A DNA stretch of 64,000 nt from Flagellimonas hymeniacidonis (GCF_008040165.1 NZ_VRUR01000002.1:1116001-1180000); one strand, 5' to 3'; shown: positions 26,945-37,600, counted from the first letter of the stretch. A program made the numbers and translations. The notes: generated from the letters alone by a model not told the origin.

Positions 26945-28459
26945 ATGAAATCATTTTTACGACACCTTTTGATTCTGCTAATACCAATAACAATTTTTGG
27001 ACAGCGTTATGATCAAGAAAAGCTTGAAGAGTTAGCCGAAAAATATACCAAACAATCATTTACAGAACTTATAGATATTTTAAGTATCCCAAATGATGCT
27101 ATTTTTCCAGAGAGTCTTGAAGCAAATATACAATGGTGTGAAAAAGCTTTTGGAAATAGAAATTTTAAAACCACACGAATACCTACTGCTGTTGCTCCTT
27201 TGTTGCTGGCCGAAAGAAAAGGAAAGAAAGGCAAGAAAACCGTGTTAGTTTACCTTCAGATAGACGGACAACCGGTAGATACTACAAGATGGTTCCAAAA
27301 AAGCCCTTACATTCCTGTTTTCAAGGAAAAGGAAGCCTCGGGCAACTGGAAGACTTTAGAGAATTATGACCTTAATAATTATCAGGATGACTGGCGGATC
27401 TTCGCAAGATCAGCTTCTGATGCCAAAGGCCCTGTTGCTATGTTCTTAGCTGCGTTGGATGCAATTTCAGAAAAAAACTTCGAGCCAAATTATAATATAA
27501 AGGTTATTATGGATTTTGAAGAGGAGTTGGGCTCGCCTCGTCTTCCCCAAGCCGTCATAGACAATAGGGAGCTTCTAAAATCGGATATGATGGTCATTTT
27601 TGATGGCCCATTACATATTACCAATAAGCCGACCTTGGTTTTTGGAGCCCGGGGAATAGCCACCATTACATTGACTACCTATGGGCCAATTGTTCCTCAG
27701 CATAGTGGTCATTATGGGAATTACGCTCCTAATCCTGCATTTGGACTCTCCAAACTATTAGCCTCTATGAAAGATGATGAGGGACGAGTAACCATACCTG
27801 GATATTATGATGGCATAACATTGGATGAAGACACCAAAAAAATCCTGAGAGGGGTTCCAGATGATGAGGATTTTATAAGGAATAAACTTCAGATTGCCGA
27901 TATAGATAAGGTAGGAAGTAATTATCAAGAAGCGATTCAATATCCTTCATTAAACATTAGAGGCATGCAATCTGGTTGGATCAATGAAAAAGCGAGAACT
28001 ATTGTACCTAGTTGGGCTAGAGCAGAGATAGATGTTAGATTGGTATTGGAATCTGACCCACATCGCCTTATAAAATTGATTAGCTCACATGTTGAAAACC
28101 AAGGGTATTTGGTCTTAGATAGGGAACCGACTAAAGAGGAACGATTATCAAACAAAAGAATTGCAACCTTCACACATGAACTATCTTATCAATCTTTCCG
28201 AACAGAAATGAATTCTGATGTAGGCATTTGGTTAGAAAATGCGTTGGAAAAAGCTTTTGAGGATGATATCATTAAAATAAGAATGGGCGGTGGCTCTATT
28301 CCCATTTCACCATTTGTAAATACCTTAGGTATTCCGGCTGTAATAGTGCCTACCGTCAACATGGACAATAACCAACATAGCCCTAATGAAAATCTTAGAT
28401 TAGGGAATTATAGAGATGGTATAAAAACGATGATAGCCATATTAACCGAAAAACTATGA
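26945..28459 (+). CDS. M20-family metallopeptidase, secreted, first zinc His replaced
   Basis: 504 residues with a signal peptide (ILLIPITIFGQ). M20 features: SASDAKGPVAMFLAALDAI (bridging Asp), VIMDFEEELGSP (catalytic Glu-Glu), a central dimerisation domain (about 225-380) and NNQHSPNENLRLGNYRDGI (last His). The usual first HxD motif (YGHLDGQPVD-like) reads YLQIDGQPVD, so the first metal-ligand His is Gln while the Asp stays. Either this is a subfamily trait with altered metal binding or activity is reduced. Dipeptides or amidated compounds are the typical substrates. Confidence 0.88.
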   Translation: MKSFLRHLLILLIPITIFGQRYDQEKLEELAEKYTKQSFTELIDILSIPNDAIFPESLEANIQWCEKAFGNRNFKTTRIPTAVAPLLLAERKGKKGKKTVLVYLQIDGQPVDTTRWFQKSPYIPVFKEKEASGNWKTLENYDLNNYQDDWRIFARSASDAKGPVAMFLAALDAISEKNFEPNYNIKVIMDFEEELGSPRLPQAVIDNRELLKSDMMVIFDGPLHITNKPTLVFGARGIATITLTTYGPIVPQHSGHYGNYAPNPAFGLSKLLASMKDDEGRVTIPGYYDGITLDEDTKKILRGVPDDEDFIRNKLQIADIDKVGSNYQEAIQYPSLNIRGMQSGWINEKARTIVPSWARAEIDVRLVLESDPHRLIKLISSHVENQGYLVLDREPTKEERLSNKRIATFTHELSYQSFRTEMNSDVGIWLENALEKAFEDDIIKIRMGGGSIPISPFVNTLGIPAVIVPTVNMDNNQHSPNENLRLGNYRDGIKTMIAILTEKL

Positions 28460-28502
28460 TCCCAATTGGATTTTTTGGATATCGATAGCGTTATAATTTA
28501 AT

Positions 28503-29342
28503 ATGATTTCTTCCAAAAGTATGGGCTATTGGCGAATAATAGAGCCTATTTTATTAGGTTCCATTGCCAATATTGTCATCAATTTTATTTTTAATCCAGC
28601 TAGTCCAGATTTTATTCTAGAAGAATTTTTAATTGCCATTGTTTTTGCCGCCATGCTTACCGAAATTAATAGAATTATTGATTTCAGATTAGAGCGAAAA
28701 CTTAGCTGGACAAAAAACTTAGGGAAGCGTTTTCTGTATCAATTGGTGTATTTAACCCTGTCATTGCTTGTTGTCATTAATATCATCGGCAATATGTATA
28801 CCTGGGTGATAGGGGATGGGTTTTATTCATTAAAGGAATTACTCATTATTAACCTATGCATTTTTGTTGTTGCCCTACTATTTACTTTTTTTAAATGGTC
28901 GGCTCATTTTTATAAAAATTGGATGAATGCTGAACACAGTTTAACCGATTCCACCAAAAAATTAAATGAGTTAAAATCAGAGTTCTATAAAAGTTCAAAC
29001 CAAATAGCACTACAAAAAGCCAACAGTATTTTACAAATAAGTGCGAAAGACATCAACTTTGTAAAAAGTGATTTAGGAGTTGTGTGGGTATATTATGATG
29101 GTACCAAAGCAGTTTTTAATGGGTCCCTTCTCAGTTTAATGGAATTGCTTCCAAGACATTTATTTTTTCTAGCTACTAGAAACACAATCATCCGACAAGA
29201 AACGATTTTGTCCATCTCACCATCTACCTATGGAAAAATTGATTTAAAATTAAAGGATATAGACAATGATAATACTTCAATTACCATAAGTAGGCTTAAA
29301 GCGGCATCCTTTCGCAGGTGGCGCAATAGCAGTTCAAATTAA
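28503..29342 (+). CDS. Membrane LytTR-like regulator
   Basis: 279 residues. Four hydrophobic segments lie in residues 10-140, then a coiled linker, then a LytTR-like domain from about 180 (ILQISAKDINFVKSDLGVVWVYYDG, FLATRNTIIRQETILSISP, ITISRLKAASFRRWRNS). The terminal FRRWR matches the KRWF-type end seen in other LytTR proteins here. No receiver domain. It lies 43 bp downstream of the M20 gene and upstream of a serine hydrolase on the same strand. Confidence 0.83.
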   Translation: MISSKSMGYWRIIEPILLGSIANIVINFIFNPASPDFILEEFLIAIVFAAMLTEINRIIDFRLERKLSWTKNLGKRFLYQLVYLTLSLLVVINIIGNMYTWVIGDGFYSLKELLIINLCIFVVALLFTFFKWSAHFYKNWMNAEHSLTDSTKKLNELKSEFYKSSNQIALQKANSILQISAKDINFVKSDLGVVWVYYDGTKAVFNGSLLSLMELLPRHLFFLATRNTIIRQETILSISPSTYGKIDLKLKDIDNDNTSITISRLKAASFRRWRNSSSN

Positions 29343-29433
29343 TTCTAATAGCACTTTAAGTATTTAGAGGTCATTTTCCTTTTTGACAAAACATTACGAT
29401 AATTTCTTTGTGTTATCAAAAAAACGAAAAGAC

Positions 29434-30576
29434 ATGAAATTATTTAGACTAATATTGAGTGCATGCGCATTAATTATGGTTGCAACAATTTCGCCTGCAG
29501 TTGCTCAAACTCAAAAAGGAAAGCTAGGCAAGATTCAAAAGTATGTAGATGATGCCACCGGTAACAATCTGGCTGGAGTTTCTGTGTACATTAAAAGCCC
29601 AAAACTTGGAAAATGGATTGGTACCTCAGGGTATTCCGATTTAGAGAATAAGGAAAGGCTAAAGGAGAATGACATATTTGGATTGGCCAGTATTGGTAAA
29701 ATGTATGTTGCTGTGTCTACATTAAAGCTTGTAGAAGAAGGTAAAATAGGTTTGGATGACAAAATACAAAACTACTTGCCCCAAGAGATTATAGATGGAT
29801 TTGCCACTGCCAAAAATGTTACTGTTAGGCATTTGTTAGGCCATACTTCGGGATTATACAATTATAACAGAAATCCAGAACTCAATGAACTGTATCTATC
29901 CGGAAACCTAAAGCTGGATACCTTATCCCATATGGATGCATTGCGTAAATATGCTTACGGGATTACTGGGCATACCAAACCCTTGGGAGAATATAAGTAT
30001 AGTAGCACAAATTACTTGCTTTTATCCATGATTATGGATACGGTTGTTCAAAAAGGGCATGAAAAATTTATTAGAGAAGATATCATTGAAAAATACAATC
30101 TAAAAGATACATATTATAAGCAAACACCACCTAAAAGATTGGTTGACCATTATGGCGATATTGATTTAAATAGCATTACAGAAAACTTATCGGCACAAAC
30201 TATAGAGACCACAAATTGGTATAGCGGGGACGACGGTGTTTATGCTTCAATTGAAGAAGCAGCTAATTTTCTGGAAAGATTGATGAAAGGAGAAATTCTA
30301 GGGGATGAAATCTTAAAAGAAATGATGACATGGAATGATGAGAAAAAACCTGATTATGGGTTGGGATTAATGGCAGATAAAGCTTTCCCATATAAGTTTT
30401 TAATGGGGCATTCTGGAAGGGGTATTGGCATAACAACAGATCTGTACTATTTTCCACACCAGGATATGACCGTTGCCATATTTTGTAACTCAGGATTACG
30501 CTCGGCTTCAAAAGAATATGCAAAAACATATTATAAAATGAGGAATAAGATTATTAAAAAGCTATTCTTATTTTAA
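29434..30576 (+). CDS. Serine hydrolase, class C beta-lactamase-like, exported
   Basis: About 380 residues from the ATG at 29434, which begins a signal peptide (LILSACALIMVATISPAVA-Q). Motifs of the beta-lactamase/D-Ala-D-Ala esterase fold: LASIGKMYV (SxxK nucleophile), YKYSSTNYLLLSMI (YxN-type loop) and GHSGRGIGI (HxG in place of KTG). Probably periplasmic; acts on an ester, peptide or amide of unknown nature. A paralogue is at 42249-43418; both lie next to membrane LytTR genes. Confidence 0.9.
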   Translation: MKLFRLILSACALIMVATISPAVAQTQKGKLGKIQKYVDDATGNNLAGVSVYIKSPKLGKWIGTSGYSDLENKERLKENDIFGLASIGKMYVAVSTLKLVEEGKIGLDDKIQNYLPQEIIDGFATAKNVTVRHLLGHTSGLYNYNRNPELNELYLSGNLKLDTLSHMDALRKYAYGITGHTKPLGEYKYSSTNYLLLSMIMDTVVQKGHEKFIREDIIEKYNLKDTYYKQTPPKRLVDHYGDIDLNSITENLSAQTIETTNWYSGDDGVYASIEEAANFLERLMKGEILGDEILKEMMTWNDEKKPDYGLGLMADKAFPYKFLMGHSGRGIGITTDLYYFPHQDMTVAIFCNSGLRSASKEYAKTYYKMRNKIIKKLFLF

Positions 30577-30817
30577 GGATAGGTTTTTTATGACTTAGCA
30601 TTTGAAGATTTTTGAATTGGATTCTTTGGCAAAACCAATCAAAATTACCAATTGGGATGAATTATAAAACAGCTGTATTTACATGTGGTAGTGAAATAGC
30701 GGTGATAAACGACATAAAGGCAATCTGTACATGCCATCGGGAAAAATTGGTATTCCATCACAATAGGGTTAGACGCATTTTTGTACCAACGAAAATTAAT
30801 AATCTAAAACTAGAAGC

Positions 30818-31195
30818 ATGGATACTACAAAAGAAGCACAAGAACAGGAATTATTGAAAAACGCCAACGAAGTTGTTGCGCTATTGGCAGAAGGCAAGTT
30901 TATTGAAGCAATGGAGGAATATCTTGATGACAATGTACAATTGTTTGAAGGGAATAACGCACCAAAGGTGGGTAAGGAGTTTTGTTTGTTGGAAGAAAAG
31001 AAACTTTTAGATACAGTAACAGCTTTTCATGGATACAAAGTTTTAAGTGGTCCCGCTGTTGACGGAGATACTACTTTTTATGAGGCTGTAATGGAATTTG
31101 AAACAAATGATGGCACAGCGCATAAATTTGAGCAAGTGGTGAGGACAAAATGGGAGAATGGCAAAATAATCAATGAGCGTTACTATCACGCGTAG
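30818..31195 (+). CDS. SnoaL/NTF2-like fold protein
   Basis: 125 residues. A short amphipathic N-terminus precedes ANEVVALLAEGKFIEAMEEY, LDDNVQLFEGNNAPKVGKEF, a beta run and FEQVVRTKWENGKIINERYYHA: the helix-then-curved-sheet order of SnoaL/nuclear transport factor 2-like proteins, which are usually isomerases, cyclases or ligand carriers. No catalytic set could be assigned. It is a single gene followed by a strong terminator. Confidence 0.82.
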   Translation: MDTTKEAQEQELLKNANEVVALLAEGKFIEAMEEYLDDNVQLFEGNNAPKVGKEFCLLEEKKLLDTVTAFHGYKVLSGPAVDGDTTFYEAVMEFETNDGTAHKFEQVVRTKWENGKIINERYYHA

Positions 31196-31226
31196 CGAAT
31201 GCTGTTAGGTCAGTTGAGATGATATG

Positions 31227-31257
31227 AAAAAGGGGAAGCTTAAGCTTCCCTTTTTTT
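31227..31257 (+). terminator. Rho-independent terminator
   Basis: GGGAAGCTT/AAGCTTCCC at 31233-31250 form a perfect nine-pair palindrome flanked by an A run (left) and TTTTTTT (right). It follows the SnoaL-like gene and also faces the convergent membrane-regulator gene, so it can work in both directions. Confidence 0.93.
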
Positions 31258-31280
31258 AATTAACACTATCAATGTGTTTT

Positions 31281-32534
31281 TCAATAAAAATGGTCTTCAA
31301 TAACCACATGTTGTTCCAATGAGTCTGTAAGTATAATACTAGAGATTTCACCAGCACCTAAAAAACGATAGCGAAGTCCTGCTATTTCACCAATGGATTC
31401 AGTATACGAACCTCTGAATAATTCTGTTCCTTCCAAAGACACGCTTAGCTTTTTATCCTTAACAGCGATTCTAAAATTTCTGTGAACAGACATATCCACT
31501 CCCAAGCCTGAAAGATCATGCTTCTTACCATTTAAATATACATCACTCATCATGACTCCAATTTCAGAAGTACACCCAGGAATGGAGAATGGAATAATCA
31601 AAGAGCTTTTTGTGCCCAATACAAAAATTGCAACATGTTGGCATACCGCCCATTTTTCATTGTAACTGTTCTTTAAAGTAGTATTAAGAACAAAATTGTC
31701 CCCAGAAATGGATTCAAAATCGTCTACAAGATGGAATGTGGAGGAAATAGGTTTTTCATTTGATTTAATTTCTTCCAATATTTCCGCGGAAAAGGCTAAA
31801 GGACGTGCTGTAATCTCTTTGGTTTGAACATATTTTGGTATGGGTTCATAATCCACAGTACCCAACCAGCCATCTGATTTAATGTACAAATCGTGGCGCT
31901 TGATTATCTTTCCATCAACCAAAAGCTTTGCCCTAAAATAGCCTGGCAAATAGTATTGCCCCGTAGCTTGTTTTTGGCCTTTGGAAAGCTTAATGGTTTT
32001 GTTTGGATCCCAATATTGTTGAATATAAATGCTGTCTGACGAAATGCCATCCAAGTCTACATTAAAAACGACAGAATTAGGAAGGCCACTGGTCACGGGC
32101 CTACTGCTAAAACTTATTTTGGAAAGGTCCAGTGTTTCATTCCTGCTGTCCGAACTCTTTAAAGAATAAAAAGAAATAAACACAATGGTCATTAGGGATG
32201 CACCAAGCATAATCACTCCCAAGTTTGAGGTGATCTTTTGGTAAAACCTCGATGGTTTCTTGGTAGACGATTTGTTTTTAAAATCTCTCCAGTTTTGGTA
32301 ACCTGTATATTGTGCCAGGGTGTTTAGTGTAGTAATGCTGGGAGTGCTTTTATAATCCACTTTTCCCCAAACCCTTTTTAGCGTTGTGGGGCTTAGCAAT
32401 ACTTGTGTATGTTGTTGAATATGTTCACTTAACTCGACAAACACGTCATTGTGCCAAGTATTTGAAGGTCCCCAGCTCAATTTCCTCTCAATTTCCTGTA
32501 AACAGGTTTGTACCAATTCGTATTCTGGATACAT
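31281..32534 (-). CDS. Membrane-anchored HTH regulator with extracytoplasmic LamG-like part
   Basis: 417 residues. Residues 1-95 form an XRE/HTH-like domain frequent in Bacteroidota (VLLSPTTLKRVWGKV, then PSITTLNTLAQYTGYQNW). A single membrane helix follows at about 108-130 (LGVIMLGASLMTIVFISFYS). The remaining part would be periplasmic and has a jelly-roll/LamG-like pattern (FESISGDNFVLNTTL, RNFRIAVKDKKLSVSLEG, LRYRFLGAGEISSIILTD). This suggests a one-component transmembrane regulator. It is divergent from a secreted LamG-like protein gene, with three TGAACCA boxes in between. Confidence 0.82.
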   Translation of the reverse strand: MYPEYELVQTCLQEIERKLSWGPSNTWHNDVFVELSEHIQQHTQVLLSPTTLKRVWGKVDYKSTPSITTLNTLAQYTGYQNWRDFKNKSSTKKPSRFYQKITSNLGVIMLGASLMTIVFISFYSLKSSDSRNETLDLSKISFSSRPVTSGLPNSVVFNVDLDGISSDSIYIQQYWDPNKTIKLSKGQKQATGQYYLPGYFRAKLLVDGKIIKRHDLYIKSDGWLGTVDYEPIPKYVQTKEITARPLAFSAEILEEIKSNEKPISSTFHLVDDFESISGDNFVLNTTLKNSYNEKWAVCQHVAIFVLGTKSSLIIPFSIPGCTSEIGVMMSDVYLNGKKHDLSGLGVDMSVHRNFRIAVKDKKLSVSLEGTELFRGSYTESIGEIAGLRYRFLGAGEISSIILTDSLEQHVVIEDHFY

Positions 32535-32576
32535 GGTTTTAGTCTATACATACAAAGGTCATAAAAAAATGATGGA

Positions 32577-32603
32577 TGAACCAGAATGAACCAACTTGAA
32601 CCA
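32577..32603. promoter_or_regulatory. Triple TGAACCA direct repeat, 10-bp period
   Basis: TGAACCA occurs at 32577-32583, 32587-32593 and 32597-32603, exactly one helical turn apart, between the divergent membrane HTH-regulator gene (start 32534) and the LamG-like gene (start 32663). A protein bound to all three would lie on one face of the DNA. The membrane regulator is the obvious candidate binder. Confidence 0.6.
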
Positions 32604-32662
32604 ATTTGTTTTTAGATGCATCTGGATATTGTCCAATTTTGGGTAATCAAAAAAAGAACGCC

Positions 32663-33763
32663 ATGTTTAAATCTATTCCTATTATCGCAATAACACTGTT
32701 CGTTACCTTAGGAAATGCACAACGCCATATTCCTTTAGATACGACACATTTGGAGGTTAATGCGCAATCGTATCTTTTGGAAACCTATAAAGGGAAAGAA
32801 GCTATTTACCTAAAAGGAGGTTCCATACGGTTGAAGAATGAAGTTTTCTTAAATGGTACCATTGAATATGATATCTATTTAAAGAAAGTCCAAGGTTTTC
32901 CCGGGGTATATTTTAGAGTAGATGGGGATAACGCGGAGCATTTCTATGTGCGACCACATCAATCAGGAAACCCAGATGCTAATCAAGCGGCGCCAGTGGT
33001 GAATGGCATATCTCCATGGCAACTCTATTTTGGACCTAAATATTCTTTCCCATATGAATACAAATATGATGATTGGACCCATGTTAAAGTTGTTGTTAAT
33101 GATAACAGAGCACAAGTTTTTCTGGATTATCAAGAGGAGCCTAACCTCTCTTGGGAGTTGTTTCATACACCAAAAGAAGGGGGAATTAGCATTACGGGAG
33201 GCAATAATCAAGCTTTACATATTGCCAATATTTCCATTGATAATGATGCCGTTGAATTAAAAAACTTTAATCCAGGTAAGAGAAAGCCAATAGATGGATT
33301 GATTCAGCATTGGGAAGTATCAGATAAGTTTGAAGAGCAGCTTTTACAAGATTATGGGTCACTTAAAACCGTTATTGATAATAGATCATGGGGCAAACGC
33401 ATTTCAGTTGAGGAAGGTGTAGCTGCAAACATATCCCGACAGGTAAAGCTGCGTGATCAGGAACCTAGGAATACCGTTTTTGCAAAGATCAATATTGACT
33501 CTAGTAAAGATCAAACTAAGCTATTTGACTTTGGTTATAGTGATAGGGTAGTAGTCATCTTAAACGGACAACCCATTTATAAAGGAAACAATAAATACAG
33601 ATCAAGAGACTACCGCTATTTGGGTACAATAGGACTCTTTGATGCTGTTTATCTGAACCTAAAGAAGGGGAAAAATACACTGCTATTGGCAGTTTCCGAA
33701 GACTTTGGGGGTTGGTTGGTGACAGGGAAATTTTCAGACACCAAAGGAATTCAAATAAAGTAG
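32663..33763 (+). CDS. Secreted LamG/DUF1080-like protein
   Basis: About 366 residues from the ATG at 32663, where a signal peptide begins (FKSIPIIAITLFVTLGNAQ). Residues 25-200 resemble a concanavalin-like jelly roll (FLNGTIEYDIYLKKVQ, FPGVYFRVDGDNAEHFYVRP, WTHVKVVVNDNRAQVFLDYQ). Residues 215-366 form a second beta domain (FDFGYSDRVVVILNGQPIY, FDAVYLNLKKGKNTLLLAVS). No catalytic site was seen, so it may be a sugar-binding protein. Likely controlled by the divergent membrane regulator. Confidence 0.84.
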   Translation: MFKSIPIIAITLFVTLGNAQRHIPLDTTHLEVNAQSYLLETYKGKEAIYLKGGSIRLKNEVFLNGTIEYDIYLKKVQGFPGVYFRVDGDNAEHFYVRPHQSGNPDANQAAPVVNGISPWQLYFGPKYSFPYEYKYDDWTHVKVVVNDNRAQVFLDYQEEPNLSWELFHTPKEGGISITGGNNQALHIANISIDNDAVELKNFNPGKRKPIDGLIQHWEVSDKFEEQLLQDYGSLKTVIDNRSWGKRISVEEGVAANISRQVKLRDQEPRNTVFAKINIDSSKDQTKLFDFGYSDRVVVILNGQPIYKGNNKYRSRDYRYLGTIGLFDAVYLNLKKGKNTLLLAVSEDFGGWLVTGKFSDTKGIQIK

Positions 33764-33793
33764 TCATCTGTTAAATTAAGGGGAGTATTAATA

Positions 33794-33964
33794 TGAAAAG
33801 GAATTTTATCATAAGAGTATTTTGTGCTATGTTTCTAATTAATGGAGCATGATTTATGGCAAAAACATATGGGCAATGCACATTTGGTAGCTTATATGAA
33901 CGCTACTGATGGAGCCGTAGAAGATTTCACCCTCAATGAAATGACGCCTGTATTTGACTACTGA
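33794..33964 (+). pseudogene. Remnant of a small exported protein gene
   Basis: An ATG at 33794 begins a signal-peptide-like stretch (KRNFIIRVFCAMFLINGA) ended by TGA at 33848-33850; past that stop the same frame continues FMAKTYGQC, a typical cleavage-site pattern. In the +2-shifted frame, the codons from 33842 to the TGA at 33962-33964 read smoothly as 40 residues (EHDLWQKHMGNAHLVAYMN ... MTPVFDY). This looks like a decayed gene with a nonsense or frameshift change and an internal deletion. No family identified. Confidence 0.45.
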
Positions 33965-33971
33965 AATTTAA

Positions 33972-34472
33972 TTAAAAGCTGGCCCGTAGGGAAAAAACGT
34001 TAGGGTTAATTACTTTACCAGAGAGATCCCCTCCAGATTTGTTCACTTTGCCTTGGAACCCTAGTTCCAACAATAGATCGGAATTCACCTCATACCCTAA
34101 ACCAGCACTTAAGTTTACCTGCATAAGTTCTTGTTCACCAGATAGTTGATTAATATCATAAACGCCTTGTGTGCCCGCGAAAAGATGTAATCTCTTTTTT
34201 ACCTGCCATTTGAGTAAAAAAGAGGTGCTAATACGTTCTCTTGTGCCAAATTTTTCATAGAATTCTTCCAACTGAACTTGTAGTCTTTTAGAGATATTCC
34301 GACTTACTATTAGTCTTCTCGCATCCTCACCATTCACTCCAACTGGGTAACTTCTGCCGTCAATAGAAAGCTTATCCTTTTGGCTGTTAGTTAGAGGTTG
34401 CTCCAAAAATATTTGCCCATGCATGCTAGAGAAAAACAAAACACAGCTTAAAAAAATAAAGAACCGTTTCAT
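33972..34472 (-). CDS. Outer-membrane beta-barrel-like protein
   Basis: About 166 residues from the ATG at 34472, which starts a signal peptide (FFIFLSCVLFFSSMHGQ). The mature part has alternating beta strands (ISTSFLLKWQVKKRLHLFAG, QVNLSAGLGYEVNSDLLLEL) and ends in VFSLRASF, an aromatic-terminated final strand as in small barrels. Function unknown. It is divergent from the BNR-repeat gene. Confidence 0.78.
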   Translation of the reverse strand: MKRFFIFLSCVLFFSSMHGQIFLEQPLTNSQKDKLSIDGRSYPVGVNGEDARRLIVSRNISKRLQVQLEEFYEKFGTRERISTSFLLKWQVKKRLHLFAGTQGVYDINQLSGEQELMQVNLSAGLGYEVNSDLLLELGFQGKVNKSGGDLSGKVINPNVFSLRASF

Positions 34473-34615
34473 GGATTGATGAATTACCAATATTGAAGAT
34501 ACAAACTATATCCTCAAGACCGTATTGGAGTCGTCAAATAAGTATAAAAACTCCATTTTCAATAAAGAAAGAAAAGCATATAAATCACTACATTTAGTGG
34601 ATAAAGAACCATTAA

Positions 34616-37600
34616 ATGAAAAACAGTATTTATATACTTATAGCGTGCTTTTCAGTTTCTTATTTGTCCTTTGGCCAAAGGAAGTCGAATACAACAAATA
34701 TCAGTGAACGTTTGTATCAATCCATGGAGTATCGGAACATAGGGCCCTTTAGGGGAGGAAGGTCGACTACCGTAGCTGGATTACCAGATGATATCTTCAC
34801 CTATTATATGGGAGCAACAGGCGGAGGTGTATGGAAAACCACTGATGGCGGAAATACATGGAACAATATCTCTGACGGCTTTTTTAATACCACGGGAATT
34901 GGCGATATCACCATTGCGCCCTCAGACTCCAATATTATCTATGTAGGAACGGGAGAGTCTCCTGTTCGTGGAGTTAAAACCTCTCATGGAGATGGATTGT
35001 ATAAGTCCACTGATGCCGGAAAAACATGGAAGCATATGGGATTGGCAGCCACCAGACATATAAGCGATGTTTACGTACATCCAAATAATCCAGATAAAGT
35101 ATACGTGGCAGCTCAAGGAAATCCTTGGGGACCCAATGAGGAACGCGGGGTATACTTATCCGAAGATGGGGGAGTTAGTTGGGAAAAGATTCTATATGTT
35201 AACCAAGATTCTGGGATTGTGGACATGACAGTGGATGCTTCCAATCCAAATATTATGATGGTTGCTTCGTGGGATTTTCATCGAAAACCATGGGTAGTGC
35301 AGAGTGGAGGTCCAGGTAGTCGTATTTATAAAACTACCGATGCTGGTAAAACTTGGAAAGAAATAACAAAAGGGGTACCAGAATTAAAAGGAAAGATGGG
35401 TGTTGCCATTTCTCCAGCCAACCCAAACATCGTATACATCGCCATTGATGCCCTGGGAGATAAAGCAGGAGTATATCGCTCAGAAGATGGTGGAGAGAGC
35501 TTTAAACAAACTACAAATGATGCCACCACCTATGCAAGATCATGGTATTATATGCATATTATCGCTGATCCCAATGATGAAGACGAAGTATGGGTGATGA
35601 ATAGTTTTGCCATGAAATCTATCGATGGGGGAAAAACCTTTACTGGCATTATGGGTAGTCATGTAGATCATCATGATCTATGGATCAATCCCAATAATAG
35701 CGATATCATGATCAACGCCAATGATGGTGGTGGTTCTGTAACCTATAACGGAGGTAAAACCTGGTCTACTTTGATGAATCAGCCTACTGGGCAGTTCTAT
35801 AGAGCAATAACAGACAATCAATATCCATATCGGGTATATTCGGGGCAGCAAGACAATAGCACCATAGCGATTGATAGCAGAGTGGTTGACGATGGTATTG
35901 GAGAAATGCACTGGGATGTGATGCGAGCAGGTGAATCATCCACTGTGGCACTTGATCCAGATAATCCTAGATATGTCTATTCCACCTACTTTGCAAGCAA
36001 TTTTGTGGAATGGGACCGTGATATTGACAATACAAGAATGGTTCGTCCGTATCCTGAAAGAGTTACGGGTGAACAACCCAAAAATCTTAAATATCGGGCC
36101 AACTGGAATGGTCCAGTAATTGTTTCACCCCATAATCCAAACGTGATTTATTACGGCTCCCAATACATGATGAAGTCCTCGGATAGGGGAGTAACTTGGG
36201 ATGTGATCAGTGAAGACCTTACACGCAATGACAAAGCACATCAAGGAAAAGGTGGAAAGCCCATCAGTAATGAACAAATCACAGCAGAGAGTTACAACAA
36301 CCTTTTCAACATAGAAGAGTCACCAGTTAAGGAAGGTGTTATTTGGGTGGGGTCGGATGATGGTTTGGTGTACTTGACCCAAGATGGGGGCAGCACATGG
36401 AAAAATGTTACTCCTGCTGGCCTAAAAGAAAGCATCATCAACGTGGTGGAACCTTCTCCTCATGATGCAGCAACTGCATATATTGCGGTGGCAGGATATA
36501 AATGGAATGATTTTACACCCCATATCTATAAAACAAATGATTATGGAGCTTCTTGGCAGAAAATTGTGAACGGAATACCTGGTGATACTTTTGCAAGGAG
36601 TGTAAGAGAGGACCCGGACCGAAAAGGATTGCTTTACGCAGGTACGGAAACCGGAGTCTTTGTTTCTTTTAACGATGGGAAACTATGGCTGCCCTTGCAG
36701 AACAATCTACCTGAAGTTCCGATTACTGATTTAAGAGTGAAGCGTAAAGATTTAGTAGTAGCAACACAGGGGAGAGCACTTTGGATTTTGGATGACCTTA
36801 CCCCACTGCATCAAATTAGTGAAGAAGTAGCCAAAACGGACTATTTCCTTTATAAACCAAGGGATATGCATACAGAACTTTCTGTAGCCTACAGTATTGA
36901 TGGTGGGTATGGTAAAAACCCACCGGCTGGAGTACAGATTCACTATACCTTAAATAAAGAAGTGCCAGAAAAGATACCCATGTCCATGGAAATTATGGAC
37001 AGTAGTGGAGAAGTGATTCATGCAGAGTTTGCGAACCGCCCAAGGGTTGGGTGTGATACCTTGGTAAAACCTCAATTAAAAAGAAGCATAGGCGCCCATC
37101 GTTTCCAATGGAATATGAAAATTGGAAAGTTTGATTGCCTAAAAGAATTGTACACTACCAATCGTGATCTAACTGCATATAATGCGCCTCCGGGAAATTA
37201 TAAAGTTCGATTTAAAGTGGGGGAGTACAGTCAAACCCAAGATTTTGAAATCAAAATTGACCCTCGCATCGCCAACAGTATTGATAATGCTGCGGCTGCC
37301 TATGTTGAAAGAGATGGGATTTCAAAACTCATTTATAAGGGCGCCACTGAAATGGCAAAAGGAGTACGTGACCTTCGAAAAATTAAACAGCAGTTAGATT
37401 TTATCATGAAAGAATCTACCAATGAAAAGATAAAAACACAGGGGACTGCACTAAATGGTGCCATAGATGATTGGATTGCCAAGATTCTCCAAAAAGAAAT
37501 GAGAACCTACCAAAGCAACTATATGTTCGAGGCACGACTCTTAATAAAGTTTAAAGATTTCCTGAACAGAATTGGAAAAGGAAACCTACCCATGACTCCA

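Noticed and set aside
30612-30857. 81-codon open frame before the SnoaL-like gene
   Set aside because: No family pattern, no signal or good start, and it overlaps the convincing gene at 30818; read as chance.
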